A stretch of 64,000 bases of DNA from JAYPHU01 sp038127535 (GTDB taxonomy: Bacteria > Pseudomonadota > Alphaproteobacteria > Rhodospirillales > UBA2165), in NCBI GenBank assembly GCA_038127535.1, contig JAYPHU010000003.1:62001-126000 (forward strand), given 5' to 3'. The notes under the pieces are model-generated. The model ran no database searches. It saw nothing but the letters and a program-made list of their open reading frames with translations, and had not been told where the DNA came from. This document shows, piece after piece, positions 16,093-23,754 of the stretch; within the stretch, counting starts at the first letter, position 1, and every line of letters starts with the position of its first letter. The translations under genes and the position numbers were made by a program.

Positions 16093-16950
16093 TTAGTAAG
16101 GCTTGTCGCCGGCGATGATCACCCGGTGCATGAGCCGGTGTTCGGTATAGTCGAACAGGGCGTAGTGCAGGCTCACCCGGTTGTCCCAGACCGCAAGATC
16201 ATTGGTCCGCCATTTGTGGCGGTACTGGAATTCCGGCGTCCTCAGATGATCGAATAGATAGTTCAACAGGAAACGGCTTTCCCGCCGGTCCATATCCTTG
16301 ATGAAGCTTGTCATAGATTCGTTAACGAACAGGCCTTTCTGCCCGGTTTCTGGGTGTGTGCGAACCACGGGGTGCAGCGCCGGCGTATAGCTCGCCTTCT
16401 GCTCGCGCTTATAAATTTGGTAGTCCTTCTCCCACAATTCAGGCCGGACATGTTCGTCATAGGGCTGATAGGAATCGTGATACGCCCAGAGCCCGTCCAC
16501 ATGAGCCCTCATCCGGTCCGACAGGCCTTCATAGGCAGCGACGCCGTTTACCCAGATTGTATCGCCACCCTCGACCGGGATGTCCTTCGCATACAGGGTC
16601 GTGCCCATGGACGGCTTTTCCCGGCCGACAAAGTCCGTGTGCCACAAATCGCGGGTGACATGGGGCGGATTATCCGAATCGTATTCCAGGATATCGATTT
16701 CCGACACGGTCGGGTGTTTCTCGAAACCAGAGACGGACGCGGGCTGCAGATCGCCAAACCGGCGGGAGAAGGCGACCTGCTGTTCCTCGGTCAGGTTCTG
16801 ATCTCGGAAGACGATGACCGTCCGGTCCAGCAACGCCTGGTGAATTTCATCAAACTGCCGGTTAGTGAGGTCCTGCGACAGATCGATGCCCTCAATGATC
16901 GCACCGCAAGCCGGCGACATTTCGTCCACTTGAATGGTCTCGTAGGCCAT
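16093..16950 (-). CDS. TauD/TfdA-family Fe(II)/2-oxoglutarate dioxygenase
   Basis: A 285-residue taurine/2,4-D dioxygenase-family protein. The facial triad is H104 and D106 in DLWHTDF and the distal histidine in WDNRVSLHYALFDY, with the 2-oxoglutarate arginine in HRLMHRV. The family N-terminus (GAIIEGIDLSQDL) and the FRDQNLTEEQQVAFSRRFGD segment are intact. It hydroxylates a carbon next to a sulfonate, ether or carboxylate, using 2-oxoglutarate and O2. GGGAGG precedes the ATG. The nitroreductase gene follows after 30 bases and another TauD lies 88 bases upstream, which points to one transcription unit. Substrate unknown. Confidence 0.9.
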   Translation of the reverse strand: MAYETIQVDEMSPACGAIIEGIDLSQDLTNRQFDEIHQALLDRTVIVFRDQNLTEEQQVAFSRRFGDLQPASVSGFEKHPTVSEIDILEYDSDNPPHVTRDLWHTDFVGREKPSMGTTLYAKDIPVEGGDTIWVNGVAAYEGLSDRMRAHVDGLWAYHDSYQPYDEHVRPELWEKDYQIYKREQKASYTPALHPVVRTHPETGQKGLFVNESMTSFIKDMDRRESRFLLNYLFDHLRTPEFQYRHKWRTNDLAVWDNRVSLHYALFDYTEHRLMHRVIIAGDKPY

Positions 16951-17038
16951 ACCGACCTCCCTCTAATTGTTTTTGTCGTCACCGCAGAGTAGCAAAGGAC
17001 AAGTGTATCCGAAAAGTCCGGTCAGGGCCGAAGTTCGC

Positions 17039-17899
17039 TTAAGCAAACACCACCTCGGTGGAGCAGCGCCGGAGCTCCCGCTTCTGGGCGAAGTCATACG
17101 GCCGGCCCCGGTGCAGGGTACAGCGGTTGTCCCACATCAGGATGTCGTGGTTCTGCCATTCATGGCGATAAACGAATTCCCGCTGGGTCGCATGCTCCAA
17201 TAGGTCCAGCAGGAACATGCGCGCCGCCGCCGTCGGCATGCCTTCAATCTCGCGGGTGTGAATGCCGATGAACAGAGATTTTCGCCCGGATTCCGGGATC
17301 GTATGGACGATCGGCCAGTGGACCGGGGGCAGTTTCTCCATCCCTTCCGTGGTAAAATGCGCGCCGCCCAGCATGTTCCGGGAGTGAAAGGCCCAGTGCT
17401 CGGCGACCAGATCATTGACCCGCTCCTTCATATCATCGTCCAGCGCATCATACGCCGCCCGCTGATCGGCGAATTCGGTCTGACCGCCCTCGCCGGGCAG
17501 GTCGATGCCGCAAAGGATGGAATATTGCGCCGGCGGGTTTTTGAAGGAGCTGTCGCTGTGCCACATCTGATTGGCGATCAGCGAGACGTTGCGGGCATTG
17601 TCCGTGGCCAGCACGGCACCGTCATAATCCACATTTGCCAGATCGATCACGTCCGGGTTTTTCAGCCGCTGTTTCCGGTTGCTGGCCAGGTTCAATCCGG
17701 CGTCGATGGGCCCGAAATTTTTGGTGAAGGCCGCATGCTGATCCTCCGTAATCGGCTGATTACGAAACAACAATACGGCATATTCATTAATTCCACCTTT
17801 GATTGAAGAGATCTGATCCGGCGTCAGCTGCTCTCGAAGGTCAACGCCGGTGACTTCGGCGGCAAAAACGGAGTGAAGCGGTGTGATTTGAATCGACAT
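17039..17899 (-). CDS. TauD/TfdA-family dioxygenase
   Basis: A 286-residue Fe(II)/2-oxoglutarate dioxygenase. Metal ligands are the HxD of NQMWHSDSSF and the distal histidine of MWDNRCTLHRGRPYD, with the co-substrate arginine in RELRRCS. The N-terminus (FAAEVTGVDLREQLTPDQ) and LFRNQPITEDQHAAFTKNFG are typical. It diverges clearly from the neighbouring TauD copy (the WHSD and LHRGRPYD forms are closer to TfdA), so the pair is not a recent duplication and may act on different substrates. GAGAGGA precedes the ATG. It is the likely first gene of the 17899-14198 operon. Confidence 0.9.
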   Translation of the reverse strand: MSIQITPLHSVFAAEVTGVDLREQLTPDQISSIKGGINEYAVLLFRNQPITEDQHAAFTKNFGPIDAGLNLASNRKQRLKNPDVIDLANVDYDGAVLATDNARNVSLIANQMWHSDSSFKNPPAQYSILCGIDLPGEGGQTEFADQRAAYDALDDDMKERVNDLVAEHWAFHSRNMLGGAHFTTEGMEKLPPVHWPIVHTIPESGRKSLFIGIHTREIEGMPTAAARMFLLDLLEHATQREFVYRHEWQNHDILMWDNRCTLHRGRPYDFAQKRELRRCSTEVVFA

Positions 17900-18071
17900 T
17901 GAAATTTCCTCTCTCGCTCACCATCTAAGGATTTTCGCGGGCTCGGGTCAACGCTGTCGCATTGGCCTTTTAATCCCCAATAGAATAAGCTGATGTAGCG
18001 TTATCTCTCTAGTGATAGTGGCAAACCCCTATATCGGTTTCGCAAAACGAACGCCTTATTATTAAAAGGGC

Positions 18072-18185
18072 ATGCGGCAACGACAGTGTGCGGAACACAA
18101 TCGGGAATTTGCCCGGACGTTCCTAACGGAAGGGCAAATTAAGGACATCGATGAAAGACCGGGTGTCGGGGAAAAAGCATCGTGA
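18072..18185 (+). CDS. Possible small ORF, 37 aa
   Basis: An ATG at 18072 preceded by AAAAGGG opens a 37-codon ORF (REFARTFLTEGQIKDIDE in its middle). Its TGA stop overlaps the GTG start of the next ORF in a GTGA arrangement, the usual sign of translational coupling. The product is short, charged and of unknown family. The supporting signals are the ribosome-binding site and the overlap only. Apart from it, the 17900-18181 gap shows no gene. Confidence 0.25.
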   Translation: MRQRQCAEHNREFARTFLTEGQIKDIDERPGVGEKAS

Positions 18186-18460
18186 AATATTCTATTAATA
18201 ATAGTTTCAATCTCAAAACCGCGCAGAAATTGTCAGCGGCGGCGTTTGCCGCGATTGTTCTGCTGCCGGTGGCCGGCTCCTTTGGTGACGACCGTAACAA
18301 GACCGAAACCATTGTCCCGGTCCGGGAGGCGCCGGTTAATACGGCTTCCAATCTGGGTCCCAATGAGTGGCAGGTTGAAACCGCTTCCGGCAGCGTCGGT
18401 GTGGCCGACGACGAGACGCCAGGCGCCAAGGAACCGCTGGTCGGGGATGACGCTGTATAG
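18182..18460 (+). CDS. Hypothetical exported protein, 92 aa
   Basis: The ORF begins at a GTG with GGGGA nine bases upstream. The product has a basic N-terminus, a hydrophobic segment (LSAAAFAAIVLLPVAGSFG) that fits a signal peptide or membrane anchor, and an acidic, Gly/Val/Asp-rich remainder likely to be periplasmic and unstructured. No family is recognised. A strong rho-independent terminator begins 12 bases after the stop codon, which supports real transcription of this small unit. Confidence 0.5.
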   Translation: MKYSINNSFNLKTAQKLSAAAFAAIVLLPVAGSFGDDRNKTETIVPVREAPVNTASNLGPNEWQVETASGSVGVADDETPGAKEPLVGDDAV

Positions 18461-18471
18461 GGGGAAAGGAC

Positions 18472-18518
18472 GCCCGCTTGCCAACCCCACCAACCCAAGC
18501 GGGCTGCGCTATTTTTTG
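18472..18518 (+). terminator. Rho-independent terminator
   Basis: A perfect nine-base-pair stem (GCCCGCTTG at 18472-18480, CAAGCGGGC at 18496-18504), then a run of T at 18512-18517. It ends the small exported-protein transcript. Its tail reaches the CCA end of the convergent tRNA-Leu gene. Confidence 0.8.
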
Positions 18519-18603
18519 GTGCCCGCGTCCGGACTTGAACCGGAACTCCCTTACGGAAACGAGATTTTAAGTCTCGCGTGTCTACCAATTCCACCACGCG
18601 GGC
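18517..18603 (-). tRNA. tRNA-Leu (anticodon TAA)
   Basis: On the minus strand this 87-base sequence folds as a class II tRNA: a seven-pair acceptor stem (GCCCGCG with CGCGGGC), discriminator A and encoded CCA, the D-arm TGGTGGAATTGGTAGACA typical of leucine tRNAs, the anticodon stem-loop CGAGA-CTTAAAA-TCTCG (anticodon TAA), a long variable arm, and the T-arm with GGTTCAAGTCC. It reads UUA (and by wobble UUG) codons. Confidence 0.95.
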
Positions 18604-18697
18604 ATTGCGTTGAGCGGGCGGTCAACCTATCGTTTTGGACGGATCAGGGAAAGAGGGTTTGGGGGTTGCTTTCACCGTACACCGCGCTTTCGCGCGA

Positions 18698-18834
18698 CCC
18701 CTCCCATCAAGGGAGGGGTGAATTCGCTGCTATCCCCCCTCCGTCATCCACGGGCCCGCGCAGCGGTAACCCGTGGATCCATGTTAAATTTAATGTGGGT
18801 ACGCGGATCACGGCCTGACGGCCGGTCCGCGCAT
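18698..18834. repeat. Intergenic palindromic repeats, two families
   Basis: First comes CCCCTCCCATCAAGGGAGGG (copy also at 22605-22690). Then a composite element, CCGTCATCCACGGG facing CCCGTGGATCCAT, a TTAAATTTAA spacer and GGATCACGGCCTGACGGCC; the same composite recurs at 26535-26617. The second element ends just before the stop of the TauD gene at 18840. Confidence 0.7.
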
Positions 18835-18839
18835 TACGA

Positions 18840-19742
18840 TCAAGAAGCATTTCGCCAGCGCTCATACTCATCCACCGCCGCACCGTTTTCCATGGTCGGG
18901 CCGGTGCCGCGCCCGGACGTGCGGTGCATGATGCGTACCTCGGCCCCTTCGTCCCAGGGCCGGCCGCGGTGGTTCACCCGGCGGTTATCCCACATGACGA
19001 TATCGCCCTCGTCCCACTCGTGGGTATGGACGAACCGGTCTTGGGCACAGAAGTCCCGTAATTCGTCGATCAACCCCTTGCCTGCGTCTTCGCCCCAGCC
19101 GACAACGGTCTCGGCCTGTGAGCCCACATAGAGACACTTGGCACCGGTTTCCTCGTGCCGGCGGACCAGCGGATGACGGAGCGGCGGCCACTTGGCACGC
19201 TCCTCATCGGTAAAGACCAGCCCCTCCTTCATGCGGGAGCGCTGGAAATCATGCTCCAGGATCAGCCCGTCCAACTCCGCCTGACGGGACGCCGGCAGGG
19301 CTTCCCATGCGGCTTGCAGGTCCGCCCATTGGGTGGCGCCGCCGATGGCCGGCATCCGCCGCGCCGACAGGAACGAATAGCGGGCCGGGGCCTGATAAAA
19401 GGTGCTGTCCGAATGCCATTGCTGGTTCGAGCGCAGGAACTTCGATAGCCGCGAGTCCGGATCGCGCAAACTGCCGTCGGATTCCCTGTTGGACATGAAC
19501 GCCACGTGCTGGGACGGTTCCATCAGATCGTCTTCCAGCGGCCCGAAGCGCTTTGAAAAGGCCACCTGCTGTTCGTCGGTCAGATGCTGGACCTTGAATG
19601 CCAAAACGGCGTGTTCGAGCGCGGCCTGATGCAGCACCTCGAAGAGCTCATCATCTAACGGCTGGCTGATATCGATTTCGGTCACCTCGGCGAAAAATGT
19701 CTCAGCGAGCCGGGTTATGCGGGGTCCGCCGTCCAATGGCAT
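18840..19742 (-). CDS. TauD/TfdA-family dioxygenase
   Basis: A 300-residue Fe(II)/2-oxoglutarate dioxygenase. The start is set at the ATG at 19742 because AGGACA lies five bases before it; an in-frame upstream start at 19793 would overlap the preceding gene by 23 bases. The metal ligands are in QQWHSDSTF and VMWDNRRVNHRGRPWD, and the co-substrate arginine in RIMHRTSG. The extended segment between the ligand pairs (PSQHVAFMSNRESDGSLRD) resembles the TfdA-like branch. The CinA-like gene ends 28 bases upstream, so the two may be co-transcribed, though their functions are unrelated. Third TauD-type gene in 3.7 kb. Confidence 0.9.
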   Translation of the reverse strand: MPLDGGPRITRLAETFFAEVTEIDISQPLDDELFEVLHQAALEHAVLAFKVQHLTDEQQVAFSKRFGPLEDDLMEPSQHVAFMSNRESDGSLRDPDSRLSKFLRSNQQWHSDSTFYQAPARYSFLSARRMPAIGGATQWADLQAAWEALPASRQAELDGLILEHDFQRSRMKEGLVFTDEERAKWPPLRHPLVRRHEETGAKCLYVGSQAETVVGWGEDAGKGLIDELRDFCAQDRFVHTHEWDEGDIVMWDNRRVNHRGRPWDEGAEVRIMHRTSGRGTGPTMENGAAVDEYERWRNAS

Positions 19743-19770
19743 AGGCTGTCCTACCCTTGAGTAATCGTCC

Positions 19771-20559
19771 CTAATAATCGTCTTTCGCTTCACCTTCGGG
19801 TGTGACCAGATCCTGGTCGATGGGCTCGCCGCCCAGATCGACGATCATGGTTTTGATCTTGCCGACGATCTCTTCCAGCTCGGCCTCGCTGGTGCCGCGG
19901 GACACGAGCGTGCAGCCGAACTTGCCGGCGCGGCGGAACGGATAAGAGCCGATATCCACGTCCGGATGCTCGTCCTGAATGGCGCTGAGACCCTTCGCCA
20001 CCGCACCTTCAGGTAGATAGCAAGCGACCGCCGCCGAGAGCACCTTATCCCCGCTTTGCAGGGTCAGGGCATAGCCTTCGAACATGGCGCGCATGATCGA
20101 TGGCACGCCGGCCATCACATAGACATTGTCCATCCGGAATCCCGGCGCCTTGCTGACCGGGTTGTAAATCAACTCCGCGCCGACGGGAATTTCCGCCATC
20201 TTGAGGCGCGCCTCGTTCAAGTTCTCCTTGGCGATGAAGCTTTCCAGAAGCTCGACCGCTTCCTTGCGGCGTTCGATTTCGACGCCGAATGCCTTGGCGA
20301 CGCAGGCCGCCGTGATATCGTCGTGGGTCGGGCCGATGCCGCCCGTGGTAAAGACGTAGGTATATTTGGCGCGGCATTCGTTGAGCGCGCCGACGATGAC
20401 TTCTTCCACGTCCGGGATCACCCGGGCTTCGCGCAATCGGATGCCCATCTCGGTCAGACGCTCGGCCAACCAGTGCATGTTGGCGTCCTTGGTGCGGCCC
20501 GACAGCACCTCGTTGCCGATGATCAATACACACGCCGTTATGGTTTTACTGTCCGCCAT
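19771..20559 (-). CDS. CinA-type molybdopterin-binding domain protein
   Basis: A 262-residue protein of the MoaB/Mog-like CinA N-terminal family. It has the VLIIGNEVLSGRTKDANMHW opening, TTGGIGPTHDDITA in the substrate-binding loop, and the KAPGFRMDNVYVMAGVPSIM segment. The C-terminal nicotinamide-nucleotide amidase domain of full-length CinA is absent, as in many alphaproteobacteria. The start at the ATG at 20559 is preferred because the sequence upstream to 20631 is not conserved-looking. Roles proposed for the family are ADP-ribose pyrophosphatase in pyridine nucleotide recycling, or competence/damage response. The MoaB fold does not prove molybdopterin binding. Confidence 0.88.
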   Translation of the reverse strand: MADSKTITACVLIIGNEVLSGRTKDANMHWLAERLTEMGIRLREARVIPDVEEVIVGALNECRAKYTYVFTTGGIGPTHDDITAACVAKAFGVEIERRKEAVELLESFIAKENLNEARLKMAEIPVGAELIYNPVSKAPGFRMDNVYVMAGVPSIMRAMFEGYALTLQSGDKVLSAAVACYLPEGAVAKGLSAIQDEHPDVDIGSYPFRRAGKFGCTLVSRGTSEAELEEIVGKIKTMIVDLGGEPIDQDLVTPEGEAKDDY

Positions 20560-20637
20560 GATGTCCCTATGTCCGATGATTTGCGCCACCATCATTGGCG
20601 GATTTTCCGCCGATGGCAAGGGGTTAGCCAAAAGTAG

Positions 20638-20695
20638 AGCCCCCCTCCGGCCCTGCGGGCCACCTTCCCCTGCTGCGGGGGTGGGGGTGTAGCAG
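20638..20695. repeat. Intergenic GC-rich repeat
   Basis: Contains CTCCGGCCCTGCGGGC and a CCCCTGCTGCGGGGGTGGGG hairpin, both related to the repeat at 14036-14190. The rest of the gap up to 20818 holds a short CCGCGAAGGTCACAATGG stretch and no gene. Confidence 0.5.
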
Positions 20696-20818
20696 ATTGA
20701 TTGACCGCGAAGGTCACAATGGACACAAAGGTAATTCGAATACGGTATCTTCGTGTTCTTCGTGGGTAAAAAATGAGTCCACAGGCATGGGCTTCGCCAA
20801 AGTGGCGCGAGAAAGGGC

Positions 20819-21280
20819 CTACAAAAAATCCTGCAGCAGCGCGACCAGGGGCTCGTCCGCCGGCGGCATGGGATAATCGCCCAAACGCATGGGGCGCACC
20901 CATTTCAGCTCCTGGCCTTCCTGCGGCGCGGGCGTCCCCTTCCACACCCGGCAGAGGAACAGCGGCATCAGCAGGTGAAAATCGTCATAGGCATGCGAGG
21001 CAAAGAATAATGGCGCGAGGCAGCTATGGCTGACATCGATGTCGAGCTCTTCCTGCAATTCCCGGATCAGGGCGGATTCGGGCGTCTCACCATCCTTGAC
21101 CTTGCCGCCCGGAAACTCCCAGAGACCCGCCATTGCCTTGCCTTCGGGGCGCTTGGCGATCAGCACCCGGTCATCCATATCCAATAGCGCCACGGCGGCA
21201 ACCAGCACAATCGGTGCGCCGGCCTTGGACGTCCGGACCTCCGCTTCCAGGCAGGCCGGATCAGGACCGGTAATCGGCAT
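20819..21280 (-). CDS. mutT: NUDIX hydrolase, MutT-type 8-oxo-dGTP diphosphatase
   Basis: A 153-residue NUDIX protein. The complete NUDIX box is GGKVKDGETPESALIREL followed by QEELDID, matching Gx5Ex7REUxEExGU except that the final glycine is aspartate. WEFPGG and RPEGKAMAGL in front of it are the MutT/8-oxo-(d)GTPase signature. The ATG at 21280 lies inside the end of argJ, giving a 20-base overlap; a start further inside is possible. An argJ-mutT pairing is common in alphaproteobacteria. It would remove oxidised guanine nucleotides from the pool. Confidence 0.88.
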   Translation of the reverse strand: MPITGPDPACLEAEVRTSKAGAPIVLVAAVALLDMDDRVLIAKRPEGKAMAGLWEFPGGKVKDGETPESALIRELQEELDIDVSHSCLAPLFFASHAYDDFHLLMPLFLCRVWKGTPAPQEGQELKWVRPMRLGDYPMPPADEPLVALLQDFL

Positions 21281-22487
21281 TGATCGAGATATAGCCGTGG
21301 GTGAGATCGCAGGTCCAGACGGTGGCCCGGCCTTTGCCAACCCCCACATCGACTTGGATGAGGATGTTTTGGCCCTTCATGTGTTCGGCCACTGGGGTTT
21401 CGTTATAACCGTCAACCACACCACCGTCTCGCGCCACATCAATCCCGCCGATGGTGATGCGTAGCTTGTCCCGGTCCGCCGCCTCGCCGGACTTACCGAC
21501 CGCAGCGACAATCCGGCCCCAGTTGGCGTCTTCGCCGGCAATGGCCGTCTTCACCAAGGGCGAATTGGCGATGGACAGCCCGATTGTCTTTGCTGCCGCG
21601 TCGTCTTCGGCACCGGTGAGCTGGATTTCCACAAACTTGGTGGCCCCCTCCCCGTCCCGGACGATCTGGTGGGCGAGATCGACACAAACCAAACCTAGCG
21701 CCACTTTGAACGCCTCCAGTTGGGGATCATCGGCAGAAGAGACCTCGGCATTGCCGGCCTGGCAGGTGGCAAACAGCATCAGCGTGTCGCTGGTCGAGGT
21801 ATCCGAATCCACGGTAATGGCGTTAAAGCTTTTCTCGGTGACATCAGCCAGGATCGGCTGCAGCACGTCCGCCGGCAATTTGGCGTCGGTAAAGATGAAG
21901 GCCAGCATAGTCGCCATGTCCGGCGCAATCATGCCGGAGCCCTTGGCGATCCCGGCGATAGTGATCTCGATGCCATTGATCTCGGTCACCGCCGCTGCGC
22001 CCTTGGGGAACGTGTCCGTGGTCATGATGGCGTCAGCCGCGGATTCCCAATCCTGGGAGAACTGCGCCTGTAGGCCCGGCAGGTTCTCGGTGATCTTATC
22101 AACCGCCACCGGTTCGCCGATGACGCCGGTCTGAGCGATGAAGATATCTTCCGGCGCGCAGCCCAAGAGACCGGCCGCCGCGGACGCCATGGCCTCCACC
22201 GCCTCGACACCGGCCCGGCCGGTGAAGGCATTGGCATTACCGGAATTCGCCACCAGCCCGCGCGCTTCGCCGCCGTCCAAGCATTTGCGGCACCAATCGA
22301 TGGGCGCGGCGGCCGTCTTGGACTTGGTAAACACGCCGGCTGCCGTGGTGCCCGGCGCGAATGAGGCGAACAGGACGTCGGTCTTGTTCACATAGCGCAC
22401 ATTGCAGACACCCGCCGCCATTTCCAGGCCGTTGATGGCCGGCAGGTCAGGGAATCTCTCGGGCGCCAAAGGCGATTTCTCGGGCAT
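21261..22487 (-). CDS. argJ: Bifunctional glutamate N-acetyltransferase/amino-acid acetyltransferase ArgJ
   Basis: A 408-residue ArgJ. The self-cleavage and nucleophile motif is AKGSGMIAPDMATML, with cleavage expected between Ala192 and Thr193, so Thr193 becomes the catalytic residue of the beta subunit. Other landmarks are VANSGNANAFTG, IAQTGVIGEP and the terminal NADYRS. ArgJ transfers the acetyl group from N-acetylornithine to glutamate in the cyclic arginine pathway. It overlaps mutT and follows the parvulin gene with a 206-base repeat-containing gap, so the upstream promoter probably lies in that gap. No strong ribosome-binding site is visible. Confidence 0.95.
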   Translation of the reverse strand: MPEKSPLAPERFPDLPAINGLEMAAGVCNVRYVNKTDVLFASFAPGTTAAGVFTKSKTAAAPIDWCRKCLDGGEARGLVANSGNANAFTGRAGVEAVEAMASAAAGLLGCAPEDIFIAQTGVIGEPVAVDKITENLPGLQAQFSQDWESAADAIMTTDTFPKGAAAVTEINGIEITIAGIAKGSGMIAPDMATMLAFIFTDAKLPADVLQPILADVTEKSFNAITVDSDTSTSDTLMLFATCQAGNAEVSSADDPQLEAFKVALGLVCVDLAHQIVRDGEGATKFVEIQLTGAEDDAAAKTIGLSIANSPLVKTAIAGEDANWGRIVAAVGKSGEAADRDKLRITIGGIDVARDGGVVDGYNETPVAEHMKGQNILIQVDVGVGKGRATVWTCDLTHGYISINADYRS

Positions 22488-22604
22488 GGCTCTGTCCGGT
22501 TCAGGTATTGTTGAAAACGGCGCTTCTTTTAGCGGGAAGCGAGGCTGCGGTCTAGGGTTGTTGCCTAATTTATGGAAGGCAAACGTAGGTCACCCTCCCC
22601 CGCG

Positions 22605-22690
22605 CGATGCGCGACCCCTCCCATCAAGGGAGGGGTGATTCCCGATATGATCCCCCCTCCCCTCGTGGGAGGGGGTGAAGGGGAGGGCCA
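22605..22690. repeat. Intergenic palindromic repeat
   Basis: Two stem-forming blocks: CCCCTCCCATCAAGGGAGGG and CCCTCCCCTCGTGGGAGGGG. The first is shared with 18698-18722. It fills most of the space between argJ and the parvulin gene on the minus strand. Confidence 0.6.
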
Positions 22691-22693
22691 AAC

Positions 22694-23530
22694 CTACGGA
22701 ACCGGCTTTCCATCCGGGCCGAAGATCACGATCTTGGCCTTGCTGCGCAGCAGCTCCGCCTGCTGGCCGGTAATCTCGTCACGCAGGCTTGCCCGCAGCG
22801 TCGGCACTGCCTCTTCGAAGCTGGGCGGTTTCCCCTTGCGTTTGGCCTCGACCTTAATCACATGCCAGCCGAACCGGGTTTTCACCGGCTTAGCCGTGTG
22901 ACTGCCGGGTTTGATCTGAAACGCGGCCACGGAAAACGGCGCCACCATGCGTTCCGCCGTGAAGAACCCGAGATCGCCGCCGCTTTTCCCGGAAGGGCCG
23001 ATGGAGAGTTCCTTGGCCAGGGCGGCGAAATCCTCTCCCTTGTCCAAGCGGCCGATCACCTTTTTCGCCTCGCCTTCAGTCTTCAGCAAAATATGGCGGG
23101 CATGAACCTCGTCCCGGGCGGGGTTTTGCTTCACGAATTCCTTATAGTGGGCCTGCAGCCGGTCCTTGGACATGCCCTTGGCCACGGCACGTTCGACCAA
23201 TTCCTGGCGCAACACCTGCTCGTTGAGGCGTTCCATCCGGCGCTTGATAGCGCTTTCCTTGTCGATGCCCTGGGCCCGCGCCGCCTGGGCCGCCAGACGG
23301 GCATCAATGATGTTGTTCAGGATAAACTGCTGAATGACCTGGGGTGGGTATTGGGCCGCCTGCGCCCCCAATTGTGCTTTCGCTGCGTCGATATCCGACC
23401 GATAGATGATCATGCCATCTACTTGCGCCACGGGCACTTGTTGAGTGATGCCGTCGGCAGCAAACGCCCCGGCGCCGAGGGATCCTGCGACCAAAACTGT
23501 TGCTGCGCCCAGAGTTATCAATTTTCGCAC
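22694..23530 (-). CDS. Periplasmic parvulin-type peptidyl-prolyl isomerase
   Basis: A 278-residue exported chaperone/isomerase. The start is the GTG at 23530, with AAGGAGAGGG directly upstream; a reading from 23602 would put non-signal sequence in front. A signal peptide (KLITLGAATVLVAGSLGAGAF) is followed by a SurA/PrsA-like helical N-domain and a parvulin domain with ARHILLKTEGEAK, GPSGKSGGDLGFF and TRFGWHVIKV. It would help fold outer-membrane and periplasmic proteins. Its place beside secA (divergent, 224 bases) fits a protein-export neighbourhood. Confidence 0.9.
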   Translation of the reverse strand: MRKLITLGAATVLVAGSLGAGAFAADGITQQVPVAQVDGMIIYRSDIDAAKAQLGAQAAQYPPQVIQQFILNNIIDARLAAQAARAQGIDKESAIKRRMERLNEQVLRQELVERAVAKGMSKDRLQAHYKEFVKQNPARDEVHARHILLKTEGEAKKVIGRLDKGEDFAALAKELSIGPSGKSGGDLGFFTAERMVAPFSVAAFQIKPGSHTAKPVKTRFGWHVIKVEAKRKGKPPSFEEAVPTLRASLRDEITGQQAELLRSKAKIVIFGPDGKPVP

Positions 23531-23754
23531 GATCCCTCTCCTTCTCCGGCATTGGATGACCGATGCGGGATTGTAGCCGACTGTGAAGCCCATAAACAGC
23601 ACACAAGCGCGCGAGCCGGAGAATCCTGCGCAAAATCACGGTGGTTCAGGCCCCTGGTGCCGTTGACAGAGGCCCGTTCCGGTTTTATCTCTCTCCCATG
23701 ACAGGCGCACGCACCCCGATGTGCGCCGATAATAGGAAATTCAGAGGAATTTGA

